From assembly GCA_039707655.1 (NCBI GenBank), contig CM077664.1, positions 196,968,195-197,032,194 on the forward strand: a stretch of 64,000 nucleotides of DNA. Reading direction: 5' to 3'. The DNA is from Elymus sibiricus. Lineage: Eukaryota > Streptophyta > Magnoliopsida > Poales > Poaceae. A model generated the notes under the pieces. It made no database searches. It was not told the DNA's origin and was given only the letters and a program-made list of their open reading frames with translations. Shown in pieces: positions 11,576 through 22,813 of this stretch. The position numbers and the translations under genes were made by a program. Every line of letters starts with the position of its first letter. The stretch's first letter is position 1.

Positions 11576-12537
11576 GCAGTATACATGTAGTACCACCATT
11601 TCCTTTTTGTTTTGCTCCATGGCGCAATCCATCGATACAAAATTATACTATTTAAAAGTGGAGGGCGGGGCTTTTCCCACGCGTTAGGCGGGGCAGTTTC
11701 GCCTAGTCGGTTCGACAGAGAGGCGAGGAGAACGAGGGAGTAGAGGATTCAACTTACTGCTGGAAAGGTGGGGTTGTGTGAATTGACGGCTCGTTACTGA
11801 TGGAAAGGTGGGGCCTTGTGATTTGACTGCTCATTATAGTCATTATTACTATGGCTCTACGACCGGGGTGAGTCTCCCCCTCCATGGTGTACAGGTGCTA
11901 AGCATGCCACATATACAAAAAAACTCTGATGTGACAAGGTAGGAGTAAAGAGAAGAGAGAGGAGTTTGGTGACCCCAGGAAGAACGAATGCGAAGGGCGC
12001 GGACCTATGCAAAACACTTAAATGAGAGAAGTTTACGCAACGCATGAAGGAGCTTAGTTGTCAAAGAAAGACTTAGCACCCCATCTAAGCACGTAGTACT
12101 ATGCATGCTGGCTGTCCCATATGTCAGTGAAAGGAGGTATAATTGTTGCCGACGGCCTAAGGAGGAGCAAAGAACCGTGCTGTATACTCTAGTTTTCCAC
12201 TGGAGTACTAGCCCGACGCGGAGGAGTGCAAAACACGGCACCCAGTGCGATATGGCGATAAAAAATGATGTAGTTTGCTTGTGATCCCACGGCACCGCTC
12301 ATCGTTAGCACTATTTTAGTCATGCCTCGCAGCCTAGTACAAACGAAATAATATGATGAGAATGGCAACGGACAATAATTGTCTTACCTATTCAGGATAA
12401 TTTAGAAGGACACATGCGGAAACGCCTGAAAGACACAGTGGCAAAAGAAGAAGACACAGGGGCAAATGAAGAAGGAAGATTACCCGCAAAAGAAAAAGAA
12501 AAAAGGAAGACGCAGACAACGGTCTGGGTGCTGCTAT

Positions 12538-13180
12538 CTACTTCATGAAGGGTTGCTGGGCACGGAGTTCTAACTGCTTCTTCATCGCCACCACGACCTT
12601 CATCTCCTCTCGCCTCTCGTCCACCATCTTCTTCATTGCTTCCATGGCGCGGGATTTCTCGAGGCGGGCGTGGATGATCTCTTTCACGTCCGCATGATGT
12701 TGCTTGACAGCAGCCACGTTCTCGGTGCGAAGCTTCGCCATGTCATCCCTAAGTTACCCGATGACGGAGGTCAGCAATTCACCGAGGCACCGCTCTTCTC
12801 TCGCAGCTTCTCCCAGCCGGCGATCTCCTCCTTCAGCAGGTCGAGCTCGTGGCAGAGCTTGGCTTTGTCCTCCCAAAGTTCCACGATTTCGCCGGTTGCC
12901 TTATCAACCGAGGAATTGCTCTCCTTCACCAGCTTCAGCAAGCCGGTGATCAACTCCTTCTGCTTGTTGAGCTGAGCGGGCATGTCATCGCGGGCTAACG
13001 ACTTCAGCATTGCCCGGTCGGCATGTTCGCCTCCGCGGCGAATGCACTTCTGAGAGCCCTCTCCTGCCCATGAGAGATCTTTCTAGACCTCCGCGGCGCG
13101 GCGGGCCCTCTTTTTTTTTCCACGGCCAAGGTCGTCGCTCCCTTGTTCTTTCTCGGCCTAGAGCTCTTCCTACCGGCCAT
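12538..13180 (-). pseudogene. Coiled-coil protein relic
   Basis: ATG at 13180 opens a basic, nuclear-targeting-like N terminus (MAGRKSSRPRKNKG). After about 58 residues a frameshift near 13010 leads into a charged helical segment (LKKVKES-like, with VELWEDKAKLCHELDLL). A second frameshift near 12775 and an in-frame TAA near 12750 precede the C-terminal part (AKLRTENVAAVKQHHADVKE, then EAMKKMVDERREEMK) ending at 12538. The intact product would be about 214 residues, basic then coiled coil. I do not recognise a named family. It lies inside the CACTA element, antisense to the accessory gene and just downstream of the 13604-14131 frame. Confidence 0.55.
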
Positions 13181-13603
13181 GGCAGATGCAAGGAACGACG
13201 AATAAGAAAGGCTTATGAGGAGGAATGTGCAGTAATATTCGAGTAGTTAGTTTCCCTTTTATAACCTAGTACTAATATGCTGCAAAGTGGAAACACGTTT
13301 AGGTTAGATTGGTGTGAACAAGTTTGCAATTAATTATAGCATGGTACTTTGGAATGTGACGGGAAACTAGCTGGAAATTTATTGATGGTTTTGGAACGGC
13401 TCCCGATGAGTTCTCGTGACCAAGCATTCAAAAACTCGTGATAAATCAATGACCATCTTTTTCCAAACGACCAACTATTTTCATAGAAATACAACACATA
13501 TAGATGGAGTATTTTCATAGAAATACAATACATAGATGGAGTGATTGTCACGGTTGCAAACTGCCATGGCGCCGCGTGTTCACTGCTGCAGCAATTGAGC
13601 AGG

Positions 13604-14131
13604 TCAGTCCATCGCTGGCGGGGAAGGAGGGCAGGTTACCTCGCCTATGATGCATCCCCAGCGCTGCCGCCGCCGCTGGTTGAGCGATTTGGCTTCTCCA
13701 ACCGCCCATTTGAACAGTTGCACCGGCTTCTCATGCCATTCCGTAGGCATGCGTGTTCTCTCCTCCGCAGTCGACTCCGTGAATATGATCTCTGCCATTA
13801 GCCCCAGCTTGAAATCAACGCAACGCTGCCAGATGCTGACATCCCTCAGCATCTCACCCCTGAGATCGACATGCACCTCCGCCTTGTGCTTCGCCAGGCG
13901 CAGCTCCTTCAAACTTGTCTCCAATTGATGCGACGCTTCCTCGATCCGATTTGCCCTTGCTGCCCACCACCTGAAACACAGCCCCAGCATGTCCTCCGGC
14001 GCCACTGATCTGTGATTCCAGAGCAATGGATCCCCTCTGAAACACATGTGGGTTTCGCTCAAAGGCGGCAGTGCTGCGGGCCGCAGGGAGTGGGCAGCCC
14101 GCGGGATGCTGGGATCTAAGGGATTATCCAT
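13604..14131 (-). CDS. Hypothetical protein, 175 aa, inside the CACTA element
   Basis: ATG at 14131 gives an uninterrupted frame to TGA at 13604. The protein has a Pro-rich N terminus, then a mixed hydrophobic and charged body (LCFRWWAARANRIEEASHQL, LKELRLAKHKAEVHVDLRGE, SIWQRCVDFKLGLMAEIIF) that looks like folded or coiled-coil sequence, and a short Pro-rich tail. No signal peptide or membrane helix. The frame is read further upstream without a stop, but the ATG at 14131 precedes the protein-like part. It could be one exon of the same captured gene as 12538-13180. Family unknown. Confidence 0.45.
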   Translation of the reverse strand: MDNPLDPSIPRAAHSLRPAALPPLSETHMCFRGDPLLWNHRSVAPEDMLGLCFRWWAARANRIEEASHQLETSLKELRLAKHKAEVHVDLRGEMLRDVSIWQRCVDFKLGLMAEIIFTESTAEERTRMPTEWHEKPVQLFKWAVGEAKSLNQRRRQRWGCIIGEVTCPPSPPAMD

Positions 14132-14344
14132 GGCGGAATCGGATGGTCGAGGTGGGGAGGCGAGCGTAGGCGGTGGGAGAGCCCTAGTAGGCGAGCGTAG
14201 TACTCCACTCCGTCCATTTTTAAATACAAAGGCCACCAACAGTAACCTAGGCAAAAATTGATGACGTTGCCTCATAGTACTAGCAACCCATGATTTAACT
14301 ACTTGCATGCATGCGGTGGATGATAGTAATGTCATTCTCAACGA

Positions 14345-14573
14345 CCTCCGTCTTGGTTTATTGGTCCTCATTGTATTTTGTACCAACTTTTGACCAAAGA
14401 TTTAACTAACAAAATATTAATGCATGTCATCAAAAATAATATCATCTCAAACTATGTTGAAATACGAATCCAATGATATAATTTTTGGTGACATGCATTA
14501 ACATTTTATTAGTTAAATCTTTGGTCCAAATTTGGCACAAAATACAATGAGGACCAATAAACCAGGACGGAGG
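14345..14573. mobile_element. Stowaway-type MITE with long inverted arms
   Basis: The arms 'cctccgtcttggtttattgg' and 'ccaataaaccaggacggagg' are near-perfect inverted repeats, continuing through 'tcctcattgtattttgt' and 'accaaagatttaactaa', so the whole 229 bp folds into one hairpin. The CTCCGTC-type end and the TA after the right arm indicate the Stowaway class. Confidence 0.8.
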
Positions 14574-14689
14574 TAGTAGTACTTCCTCCCTCACGAGGTC
14601 ATGCCACTCAATTTGCATGCACTGTATTAATTGACCATCCATTAAGTGAACGATTCTACACGCGTCAAATTATCACGTGGGGTGGCTCT

Positions 14690-15060
14690 TCGTACAAAAA
14701 TGCGTTCCACCGTCTACCCGCGTGTGTGTGCGAAGGAATGAGTGCATGCGTGCACATCTTCTCTTCATGCACGTACTCCACCAGTGTGTGGGGGGGAGAG
14801 AGAGTGTGGTATGCATTGACCTAGAGAGAGATGGTGTGTCCCCGCAAAAAAGAGAGAGATGGTGTGTGTCGGAAAGAGTACCCGCGCGTGTGTGTGACAG
14901 TGTGAGAAAGGACGAGTGCATGCGTGCACCTCTCCTCTTTGTGTATGTACTAAACCTAGAGTACAAGTGTATGTGTGACATCGACCTATAGAGAGATGGT
15001 GTGTGCCCGAAGTCCCGAGAAAGTCGTCAGTGTAGGTGTGTGCATGGGTAGGAGGGAGAG
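14690..15060 (+). repeat. G/T- and GA-rich module C, two tandem-like copies
   Basis: 'gagtgcatgcgtgcac' plus 'ctctcctcttt', then 'gagagagatggtgtgt', occurs at about 14738-14850 and 14912-15006. A third copy lies at about 16330-16405. Low-complexity gtgtgt and gagaga runs dominate. The opposing long frames here reflect the repeats. Confidence 0.65.
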
Positions 15061-15384
15061 AGATGAACTTATGTGTCAACACAGTGCGTGTGAAAAAGAG
15101 GCTAGTCAATAGTTCGCCACACAGTTCAAAAAAAAAAAAGTTCGCCACGAGACTATTCCTGGCGAACGCCCCAATAACCGTAAGATCTGCATCCGACGGT
15201 GGAAGTTATTGGACGAAAACAACACTAAAAAAAGAAATGCCATGGCATTTCTTTTTACTAACACACCACGCCCCTCCCCTGCACATGAAACTGCCACGCG
15301 ATCGTTCGCAACTGCCGGTTTGCTAGAAATCCCGATAGGCCGGGCATTTGGCGGTAGGCGGGGAAGCTTGGACTATCGGTTTGC

Positions 15385-15495
15385 TCACATGCGGTCGCAC
15401 ATGTGAGTGATGTACCAAGTTGATGCGCGTCCCTTCGGTGAGCGGCGGGCCGGACCGACCGTGTGTTGGTGCGACGCGAAGCCGACAGGCTGTAA
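15385..15495 (+). repeat. Duplicated internal module B, second copy
   Basis: Collinear with 11455-11575: 'cacatgtgagtg', 'gtgagcggcgggccggaccgac', 'gcgacgcgaag'. Confidence 0.55.
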
Positions 15496-15542
15496 GTTTA
15501 CCACCTACTCCTTGACGAGATTGGTCGATACAAATCCCGATT

Positions 15543-15790
15543 AAGAGCATGGTTAATAGTATAGCCAACAACCGGCTATATGGAGTTGTCATGTCACTTA
15601 TAGCCAACCTAATAGCCCACTCATACAATAGTTAGTCATACTAATATACTATACCATTATATATGGCCCACCTCTTCCTCTCACAAAGAGTGTTGGAGCT
15701 CGTGCTACAGCCGGCTGTAAGTTAGTAGCCCGCTTCTCTTCTCTCTCCTCTTCTCTTTCCTCCAACTAGACAAAAATTTGATGTGGTAGT
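15543..15790. mobile_element. MITE-like fragment (Tourist or hAT type)
   Basis: 'gagcatggttaatagtatagcc', 'ccggctata', 'tagccaacctaatagcc', 'acaatagttagtcatact' and 'tacagccggctgtaagttag' follow the order of a very common grass MITE. The expected complementary right end was not found, so it is truncated or decayed, and its superfamily is uncertain. Confidence 0.5.
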
Positions 15791-15799
15791 TTTTTTTAC

Positions 15800-16260
15800 A
15801 ATGGGATGGACCCGGCACTTCAAAAGTCAAATTGGTGGGCAGTACTACTACGCTTGTCGGAGGCGTACGTGGGCCCGCGTTCTCGGATGCGTATGTGGCG
15901 AAGCCGGACGCCCGCCAACCTCTCGTAGCGATAGCGAGGAGCCCGCTGCTGGCTATTTTCTATCTAATCTTTTTTTTGCGAATATATTTTCTATATAATC
16001 AGCTTTGAATTCAATCGTTCACGTGTGTACCCTGTTGTGTCTACAACATTCTTCTGGAACCAGCAGCACGTCACTGTGATCAATCCACAGAACAAGCTCG
16101 CAACAACCCCTCCGCCATGTGTCACGTGGCCTCATGGGTGCACCCACATCATTTTAATCATAATATATTGACTGAAAAAAAAGACATTTTGTAGCGTGCC
16201 ATTGGAATTCTAACTTACGTGCTTTTGCACATATTGGAAGTACTAGTGCCACATCATCTA
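15800..16260. other. Unannotated spacer
   Basis: No gene, inverted repeat or tandem array recognised. Confidence 0.35.
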
Positions 16261-16264
16261 AAGC

Positions 16265-16440
16265 CTTTCTACACACGCACATTTCTTATACAAATGTGCT
16301 CCACCGTGTACCCACGCGTTTGTATGTGGGAACGAGTGCGTGCGTGCACCTCTTCTCTTTCGTACACATAGTCTATATGTCTGAGAGAGAGAAATGGTGT
16401 GTGCAAGAAATCACGGGAGATTCGTGAATTTGTGTGTGGG
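16265..16440 (+). repeat. Module C, third copy
   Basis: 'tgctccaccgtgtacccacgcg', 'gagtgcgtgcgtgcacctct' and 'gagagagaaatggtgtgtgc' align with 14700-14880, so the module was duplicated over about 1.6 kb. Confidence 0.6.
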
Positions 16441-16739
16441 TGGGGGAGGGGGGAGGGAAATATAGATGGAGTATGTGTCAATGATGCAATTTGTGTGAAA
16501 GAGAGGCCTATATTATACATATATGTATGTGCATGCGGGTGATATACGAGAAGGGAGGGGAGGGGTCGTCTGCGTGATATATCGATAGAGACAGATGGAG
16601 GGAAGAACTCTACGAGCCTACAAGCAGTGGGAGAGGGGGTGTTGGGAGATGGTGCAAGAGGCCAACTGGACGGAGACTCGGAAGGAGTGTACAAGTGCGA
16701 GATCGATATTTTAAGAGAGGGGGCGAGAACGTGCGCGGT

Positions 16740-17440
16740 TGCGCGTCTCTGAGAGATGAAGCAAAAGGCATGGATGATGAGAGGTGAGATGATGGATAGA
16801 CAAATGTGTGTGTGGTAGCTAGGCAGTCCTATCTAGAGAGGTAGATTGATCGATGTGTACGTGGGAAAAAGGGCGAGACCTGACTAGATATAGATCGATT
16901 GCTTTGTGTGGAAAACAGGGAAAGACCTAGCTATATATATACAGAGAGGAATATCGATTGGTGCGCATGCATGTGAGAGATAATTAAAGAAGGCCCGAAG
17001 TGATGAAGAGGGGGAGGTGTGTGTGTGGGGGGTGGGTGAGAGAGTCCTACTAGTTAACTAGAGGTAATGTATGAGTGCGAGATCGATAATAAGAGATGAG
17101 GGGGCGAGAGCGCGCTCACGCGCGCGCGCGTGTGTGGGCTTGCGCGCCTCATAGCTGGGGCGTGAGGGATGGATGGTGAGAGGGGGAAGGGACCGTGTGT
17201 ACATGTGTGTGTGGTAGGCAGACCTGCTAGCTAGAAGGGGTATATCGATCGGTGTGTGTGTGTGGGAAAGAGAGGGCGATGGAGAGATCTACCTAGCTTG
17301 AGAGATCGTGGTAGATAGACCTGAAGAAAGATATTGTGTGTGTGTGCGATGGATAATGCCGAGTGGGAGGGTGTGTGTGCATGCATGCACGAGAGAAAGT
17401 TAGTGGTGCAACGATAAAGAGAAGATGACTGTGTGGGTGC
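16740..17440 (+). repeat. Low-complexity GT/GA-rich tract with loose ~80-bp phrasing
   Basis: 'tagctaggcag(t/a)cc', 'gtatatcgatcgg/tgtgtg', 'gtgggaaagagagggcga' and 'agagatagacctagct' recur at 16810-16940 and 17215-17330. It contains a (cg)n run at 17110-17130. No coding potential. Confidence 0.55.
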
Positions 17441-17579
17441 AAAAGACTTGGTGAGATCATAATAGATATAAAAGTGAATTCAAATATTTGAAGAAGAGAT
17501 CATGATGTTTGAAACCCATGCATGCATGATATAATGGAGATATGTGGTGTGGTTTTGAATCGAGCATGCTATACTATAT

Positions 17580-17830
17580 ACACATCGAACAAGGCCAAAT
17601 TGATTTGAATTTGATATACTGTTGGTAGGCATCGTTTGACCACATTTCATCCATGAATGGACAAAACTATTCAAATTGGAGATAATGGGTGGCTTTGGCA
17701 GCTAACATCTAAATGTTGTGTGTGTGTTGTGTACTAAACACATTATACATATCAAACATAGTTTAGATTCCGAACATCTAGCTAGAGCATACATGTACTA
17801 CGATTTGAATTCAACATAAAATGGATACAC
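17580..17830. repeat. Duplicated internal module A, second copy
   Basis: Collinear with 9895-10125 ('tttgaatttgata', 'catccatg', 'gggtggctttggcag', 'aacatctaaatg', 'atctagctagagc'). The following 17830-18476 has no gene, but 'aagcttgttctcccgaaatttcaag' phrases are repeated at 18060, 18185 and 18290. Confidence 0.6.
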
Positions 17831-18476
17831 ATATCTGAATTCGAGATCATATGGTACATGTAGTTCATATTTAAATGGGAATTTAGTACTATATTCATGT
17901 CGTGTGTTGTGAAGATAATATTTAGATGATGGTATAACTAACCTGACAACAATCCCATTCAAATACGGAAAATGGCCTCATTTTTAGTCCATACGGTAGA
18001 CGGTACAAATTGTTTTTTGTTGTTGTTGAGGGAAGTACAAATTGATATGGTACCGTACACGGTAAGCTTGTTCTCCCAATTTTTAAGTTGTTCATTGTTT
18101 TTTTTAATGGCATTTGTAGTAATTCATATAGTAAAATGGGACATGACTCTCTCTTGTGTGGTGCGAATTGTTTTTTTTACACGTTAAGCTTGTTCTCCCG
18201 AAATTTCAAGCCGCGCCTTGTTATCCCAAAATTTCAAGCTATCTCTTTGTCTCTTGTGCTGCGAAACTCCCGCCCCTTCAACCCGTGCCTTGTTATCCCG
18301 AAATTTCAATGCGCGCGAAAACTTCCCCCTCCTCTGAAATCGGTCGCGCCGCCCCGACACGCGAAATCCCCCTTCTATCCCTCAGCCGAAAATCCTGCCT
18401 CGACGTCCCATTGTCCAAACGGGTAGGGGTACTTTCGTAACTTACCCCACATTTTGGACAAGCACATCCCTTAGCC

Positions 18477-20691
18477 ATGGTCCCCCCCACCCCCCCCATT
18501 CGTACACCGAGGCCGCCAAAACCCGCAAAACCCCACGCTCCTCCATCCGCCACCCGACCGCCGCCCAGCCGGAGCCTCTTCCCCGACGACATCGTCCGCC
18601 GCAACAGCTCGACGTCCCTCATCCACCGCACCGGATGAGGATCCGTCGTCGATCTCGTCGTCCCGTCGGTTCAGCCGCCCCGTCCTCCACCTCCAAGGAG
18701 CTGCCCCAACGTTCGCCTCATCTATCGCGCCACCTCCATTCCCATAGCGCCGTCTTCACCTGCACCACCGGAACCGCAGCACCATCACCGATTCCTCGGA
18801 TGAAGCTGAGGCCTAGTCGGTGCCACCAAAGAGGTTCTACACTAATCACTGCATTTTCTCCTTTATTTGAACTCACGGTGCTGCCGCTGCTCGATAACAA
18901 GCCGCCATGGCGTTGTTCCCTCGGCGGCGACGGCCACATCAGCAGGAGCTGCTGCTGCTGCGGCTCCGGCTGTCGCTGGCCGTGCTGCTGGTGCTCTGGC
19001 TCTCGCTCGCGCTGCTGCTCTACTCTTGCTCTTGCTGCTACTCTACTCTTGCTCGCACTGCTGCTGCTATGGCTCTCGCATGCACTGATGCTCCGGGCGC
19101 TGCTACTGCTGCACGACCAGCTGCCCTGGCTGCTCTCTGGTAGTACGTTCCCTGCTGGAGCGGCTGCCGATTTAGATCACTGCTTCTCTGCCACTAATGC
19201 TCGAGCGGCCAAAACGACTAGTGCATTGCTTCTCTGCTACTACTGCATTCAGTTCCGACAATAAAATTCAGTTTCGACAGCAAAATTCAGTTTCGGGAGT
19301 ACATTTTAGTTTCGACAGTAAAATTCAGTTTCGACAGTTAAATTCAGTTTCGACAGTTAAATTCAATTTCGACAGTTAAGTTCAGAGACGAGCGGCTGAT
19401 GTCTTTTAAATCTAGCACTTTTTGGTGATGTATTTTAGATCATCTATTGGAGATGCTATTAGAATCCCACTTCAGGTTAACGTTGTCTCTCTTGTCCTGC
19501 TTCAGCCTCGCCGTCGTACACCTCACCGCAGCTGGTCCAATGACAAAACCGTCCATCACAGCGGAGCAGTACCCTCGGCTCCATCTGCAGATGCCTCAGA
19601 TCTTCTTCCCCGCCTCCGACAGCCACATCAGCAGCAGCATCCTCAGCGGCCAACCCAATGATGCTGAGATCAACATGGCTTCGCCAAAGAGGTTGTACAC
19701 TTGTCGCATCGCTTTTTTACTCTACATGCAATTTATATTGTCCACTAAGCACACATAGTAATGAGAAATACGAATAGTTTCTCCTATATGACAAGCAGTG
19801 AGGTACTAGGCAAGTTAGCTATCCGTGATGGACTCTCTCTAAAGCCATCATTATTTATTTCTGCGCGTTGGAGTTGTGCATGTGTAGATGGGCCTGGGAG
19901 TTGAGCTAGTAGGGCATTGGGCTGGATCCAAAGTAGTAGAAGTAGTACAAAAACACTTTTGGAGTGTAGGCTTTTGCCTGTTCAAGCCTGCCTACTAGAA
20001 TGGCCACTGGTTGAAAGGAAAAGTGAAGGAAAGACATAGGAATTGGAAAGTTTCCTATGGTACTACTATTCATGCATTTGGTTCAAAGGAATGGAGCAAG
20101 GGAAAACTGTAGGATTTTTTCCTTTAGTGTCTCTTTCAAAGAAAAACCGTAGGAATTTTAATATCCACTCGGCCCTCCTTTTCAAATTCCTATTCATGAA
20201 GAACAAGACTAAGTGATAGTAGCATAATCGCATTATAACTGCACATTTTCATGTGGTTTGACTTTAATATGACCATGCTTCTTTGCATTTCTGTGATCTT
20301 CCAATTCTTGTGAACCAAACACCCAGATTGACGGAAATCCGGTGTTAGCAAATGCTCTATTTTGCATGTGCATTCCTATCCTATTCCTGTGTATTTCCTA
20401 TTCCTGCGTTGTTAGAATCATCCAATTCAAATGATCCTTTACATAATTATACTTCTGATACAGATAGGTGTCAAAGAAAACTTTGTGTGGTTTGTCCCGC
20501 TCCTGCCGCGCCATCGTCCGCCCCAGCTGAGCTGCTCCAACGACGGAAGCATCCACCGTAGCAGAGATCCCCCCTCCAGACCGTCTTTCGCCGCCTCAGA
20601 TCTTCTTCCCCGCTGCCGGCAGCCACCACCACTGCATTACCATCATCAACTGAGGAGATGACATTGAGGACTCCACGGGTCCGCAAGAGAG
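18477..20691 (+). pseudogene. CACTA accessory gene, duplicated 5' exons (decayed)
   Basis: Three related exon-like blocks end in the same way, at a basic tail followed by a GT donor: 18477-18833 ('ccaaagag|gttcta'), about 19480-19691 ('ccaaagag|gttgta') and about 20480-20691 ('caagagag|gttgca'). Blocks two and three share 'cctcagatcttcttccccgc' and the following 'cagccac' triplets, so they are duplicates. ATG at 18477 opens a Pro/Arg-rich frame that breaks at 18633. Ser/Asp/Glu-rich ends (DSSDEAEA-like) precede the donors. The part 18930-19140 is GCT/CTG-rich low complexity. The blocks probably were 5' exons of the gene that ends at 24098. Exon borders on the acceptor side are uncertain. Confidence 0.4.
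19250..19385 (+). repeat. ~20-bp tandem repeat 'ttcagtttcgacagtaaaa'
   Basis: About seven units in a row between exon-like blocks, differing by one to three bases. Confidence 0.85.
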
Positions 20692-21148
20692 GTTGCACTC
20701 TTTTGTGTCTACTTACGTTATGCATCACTTAATATTACTTGCTACTTTATCGTCATGTTCACCTCTTAGACTCCGAGTCAGGTCCAAAGTAATAATCAAA
20801 CGTGAGTTGTTAAATGGTTGTGGGGTACAAATTGGGGCAGCAATGAATAGTATCTCTGTCTACTATCTGCTTAATCTCGGGTGTCTACTATGTGTTTCAT
20901 GTTGGGTGGGAAACAAACTGTAAAGGAGCCATTACCTATATTTTTTAACTGAAGCTATTATCTGCCTGCTATCATTGGTTTGGGTCTATCTACTGGTTGC
21001 TACCATCACTCTGGATTTCTGCATGCATTCCTTACATAATCTCACTATGTTTTATTCCTATGCATGTCAGTTATTGTACACAATGGTACTGAACTATAGA
21101 GCAAAAGAGAAGAGCCTCGCGTGGCAATATAATGTCATGCAGACGTTG
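20692..21148 (+). other. Presumed intron of the CACTA accessory gene
   Basis: Lies after the GT donor at 20692 and before the acidic exon block at 21149. AT-rich with stops in all frames; no repeat unit noticed. Confidence 0.35.
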
Positions 21149-22810
21149 CTCCATGGTGGCCGCAATGGCAGCCCCCCTTCCCCCCATTCCAGATTGTAAT
21201 CAAGAGGAAGATAACTGTTCAGAGGGGGATTCAGTGGGAGCAGACCACTCCTATTTAAGCCCCGAGGTCTTTGCTCTCACTTGGCATGCTGATGTTGGTC
21301 ATATCATGCATATGGCGCCTTGCATTGCTTACTTTACACATCATATATGTCATCTGCTTAGTTTAGACATGTTTTGTGTGAATGCCATCTGTTTAGTTTC
21401 TATATCATATATGTGAATTATGCAATGCCATCTTGTTTAGCCAGGCATCATATATGGGAATTTTGCAATTCCATCCTGTTTAGCCAGTCATCATATATGT
21501 GAATTATATCATGCCATCCTTTTTGTTCATTACGTATTGCATTTGCAACAATGTTAGTGCATTCAACTACTCTTCCTGTGCATCAGCCATTTGACACGGT
21601 GATGAAAAAATCTGGAGTGAAAACAAGGTCTTCTGAGTAGACAGTGCTATCTGACGAAGCGCATATCTTGCCGGTTATAGATAGCTCCTCAGAGGAGGAT
21701 TCAGAGACAGATGACCAGTCGTATTCCCCCCCCCCAAGGTGTATGCTCTAACTTGGCAGGGTTATATTGCTCATATCATGCATATGGTGTCTTGCATTGC
21801 TATGTCATTTGCTTAGTTTAGAAATGCTTTGTGTGAATGCCACCTGTTTAGTGCCTAATTACTATAAATATGAATTATGCAATGCCATCTTGTTTCAAGG
21901 CATTATATATGTGAATTATGCAATGCCATGCTGTTTAGCCAGGCATCATATGTGTGAATTATATCATGCCATCCTTTTTTTGTATAACGTATTCCATTTG
22001 TCGACAATGTTTATTTATTCAACTACTCTTCCTGTGCATCAGCCATTTGAATCGGTGATGGAAAAATCTGGAGTGAAAACAAGGTCTTCTGAGCAGACAA
22101 TGCTACCTGCTGAAGCAGATATCTTGCTAGTTACAGATAGCTCCTCAGAGGAGGATTCAGAGACAGATGACCAGTCATATTTTCCCCCTGAGGTGTATGC
22201 TCAAACTTGGCAGGGTTATATTACTCATATCATGCATATGTTGTTTTGCATTGCTTAGTTTAGTCATCATATACACAATATTGAATGCCATCTGCTTAGT
22301 TTAGACATCATATATGCGATTGCCATCTGCTTACTTGCTTAGTATATAAATCATATATGTGAATTATATCATGCCATCATGTTTACATAGACAGCATGTA
22401 TGTGAATTATGGCATGCTAACCTATTTCATAAAGACATCATGTAGTTATATCATCTCATCCTGTTTACATAGTCATCATATTTTGAATTATGTCATTCTA
22501 TCCGTGAATTATATCATGCCATCATGTTTCCATAGACAGCATGTATGTGAATTATGGCATGCCAACCTATTTAATAAAGACATCATATCTGAATTATGTC
22601 ATTCTATCCTGTTTAGTTAGACATCATATATGTGAAATTGTGTCATTTATCCTATTTAGTTAGCCATCATATATGTGAAATTGTGTCATGCTATCCTGTT
22701 TGGTTAGACAACAAATATGTGAATTATTTCATGCCCTCTTTTATTCCCCACTATCCATTGCACCTGTCTATCATACAATGTCTGTACATTCAATTACTTT
22801 TCTTGTTTAT
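21149..22810 (+). repeat. Tandemly duplicated exon-intron units of the CACTA accessory gene
   Basis: An acidic exon is present in three copies: about 21153-21285, 21586-21763 and 22043-22214. The second and third share an acceptor ('cctgtgcatcag|ccattt') and almost all coding sequence at a 457-bp offset. The conserved core reads DSSSEEDSETDDQSY then PPEVYAQTW. Copy two has a TAG and a C-run frameshift; copy three is open. The exon at 22814 starts with the same acceptor and 'ccatttgaa', so it is a fourth, diverged copy. Between copies, introns consist of loose ~40-50-bp repeats ('catcatatatgtgaattatgc', 'aatgccatc(c/t)tgttta'), densest at 22260-22730. Confidence 0.75.
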
Positions 22811-22813
22811 CAG

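Noticed and set aside
16740..17440. Possible satellite or centromeric repeat
   Set aside because: The phrasing is irregular GT/GA-rich low complexity without a fixed unit length.
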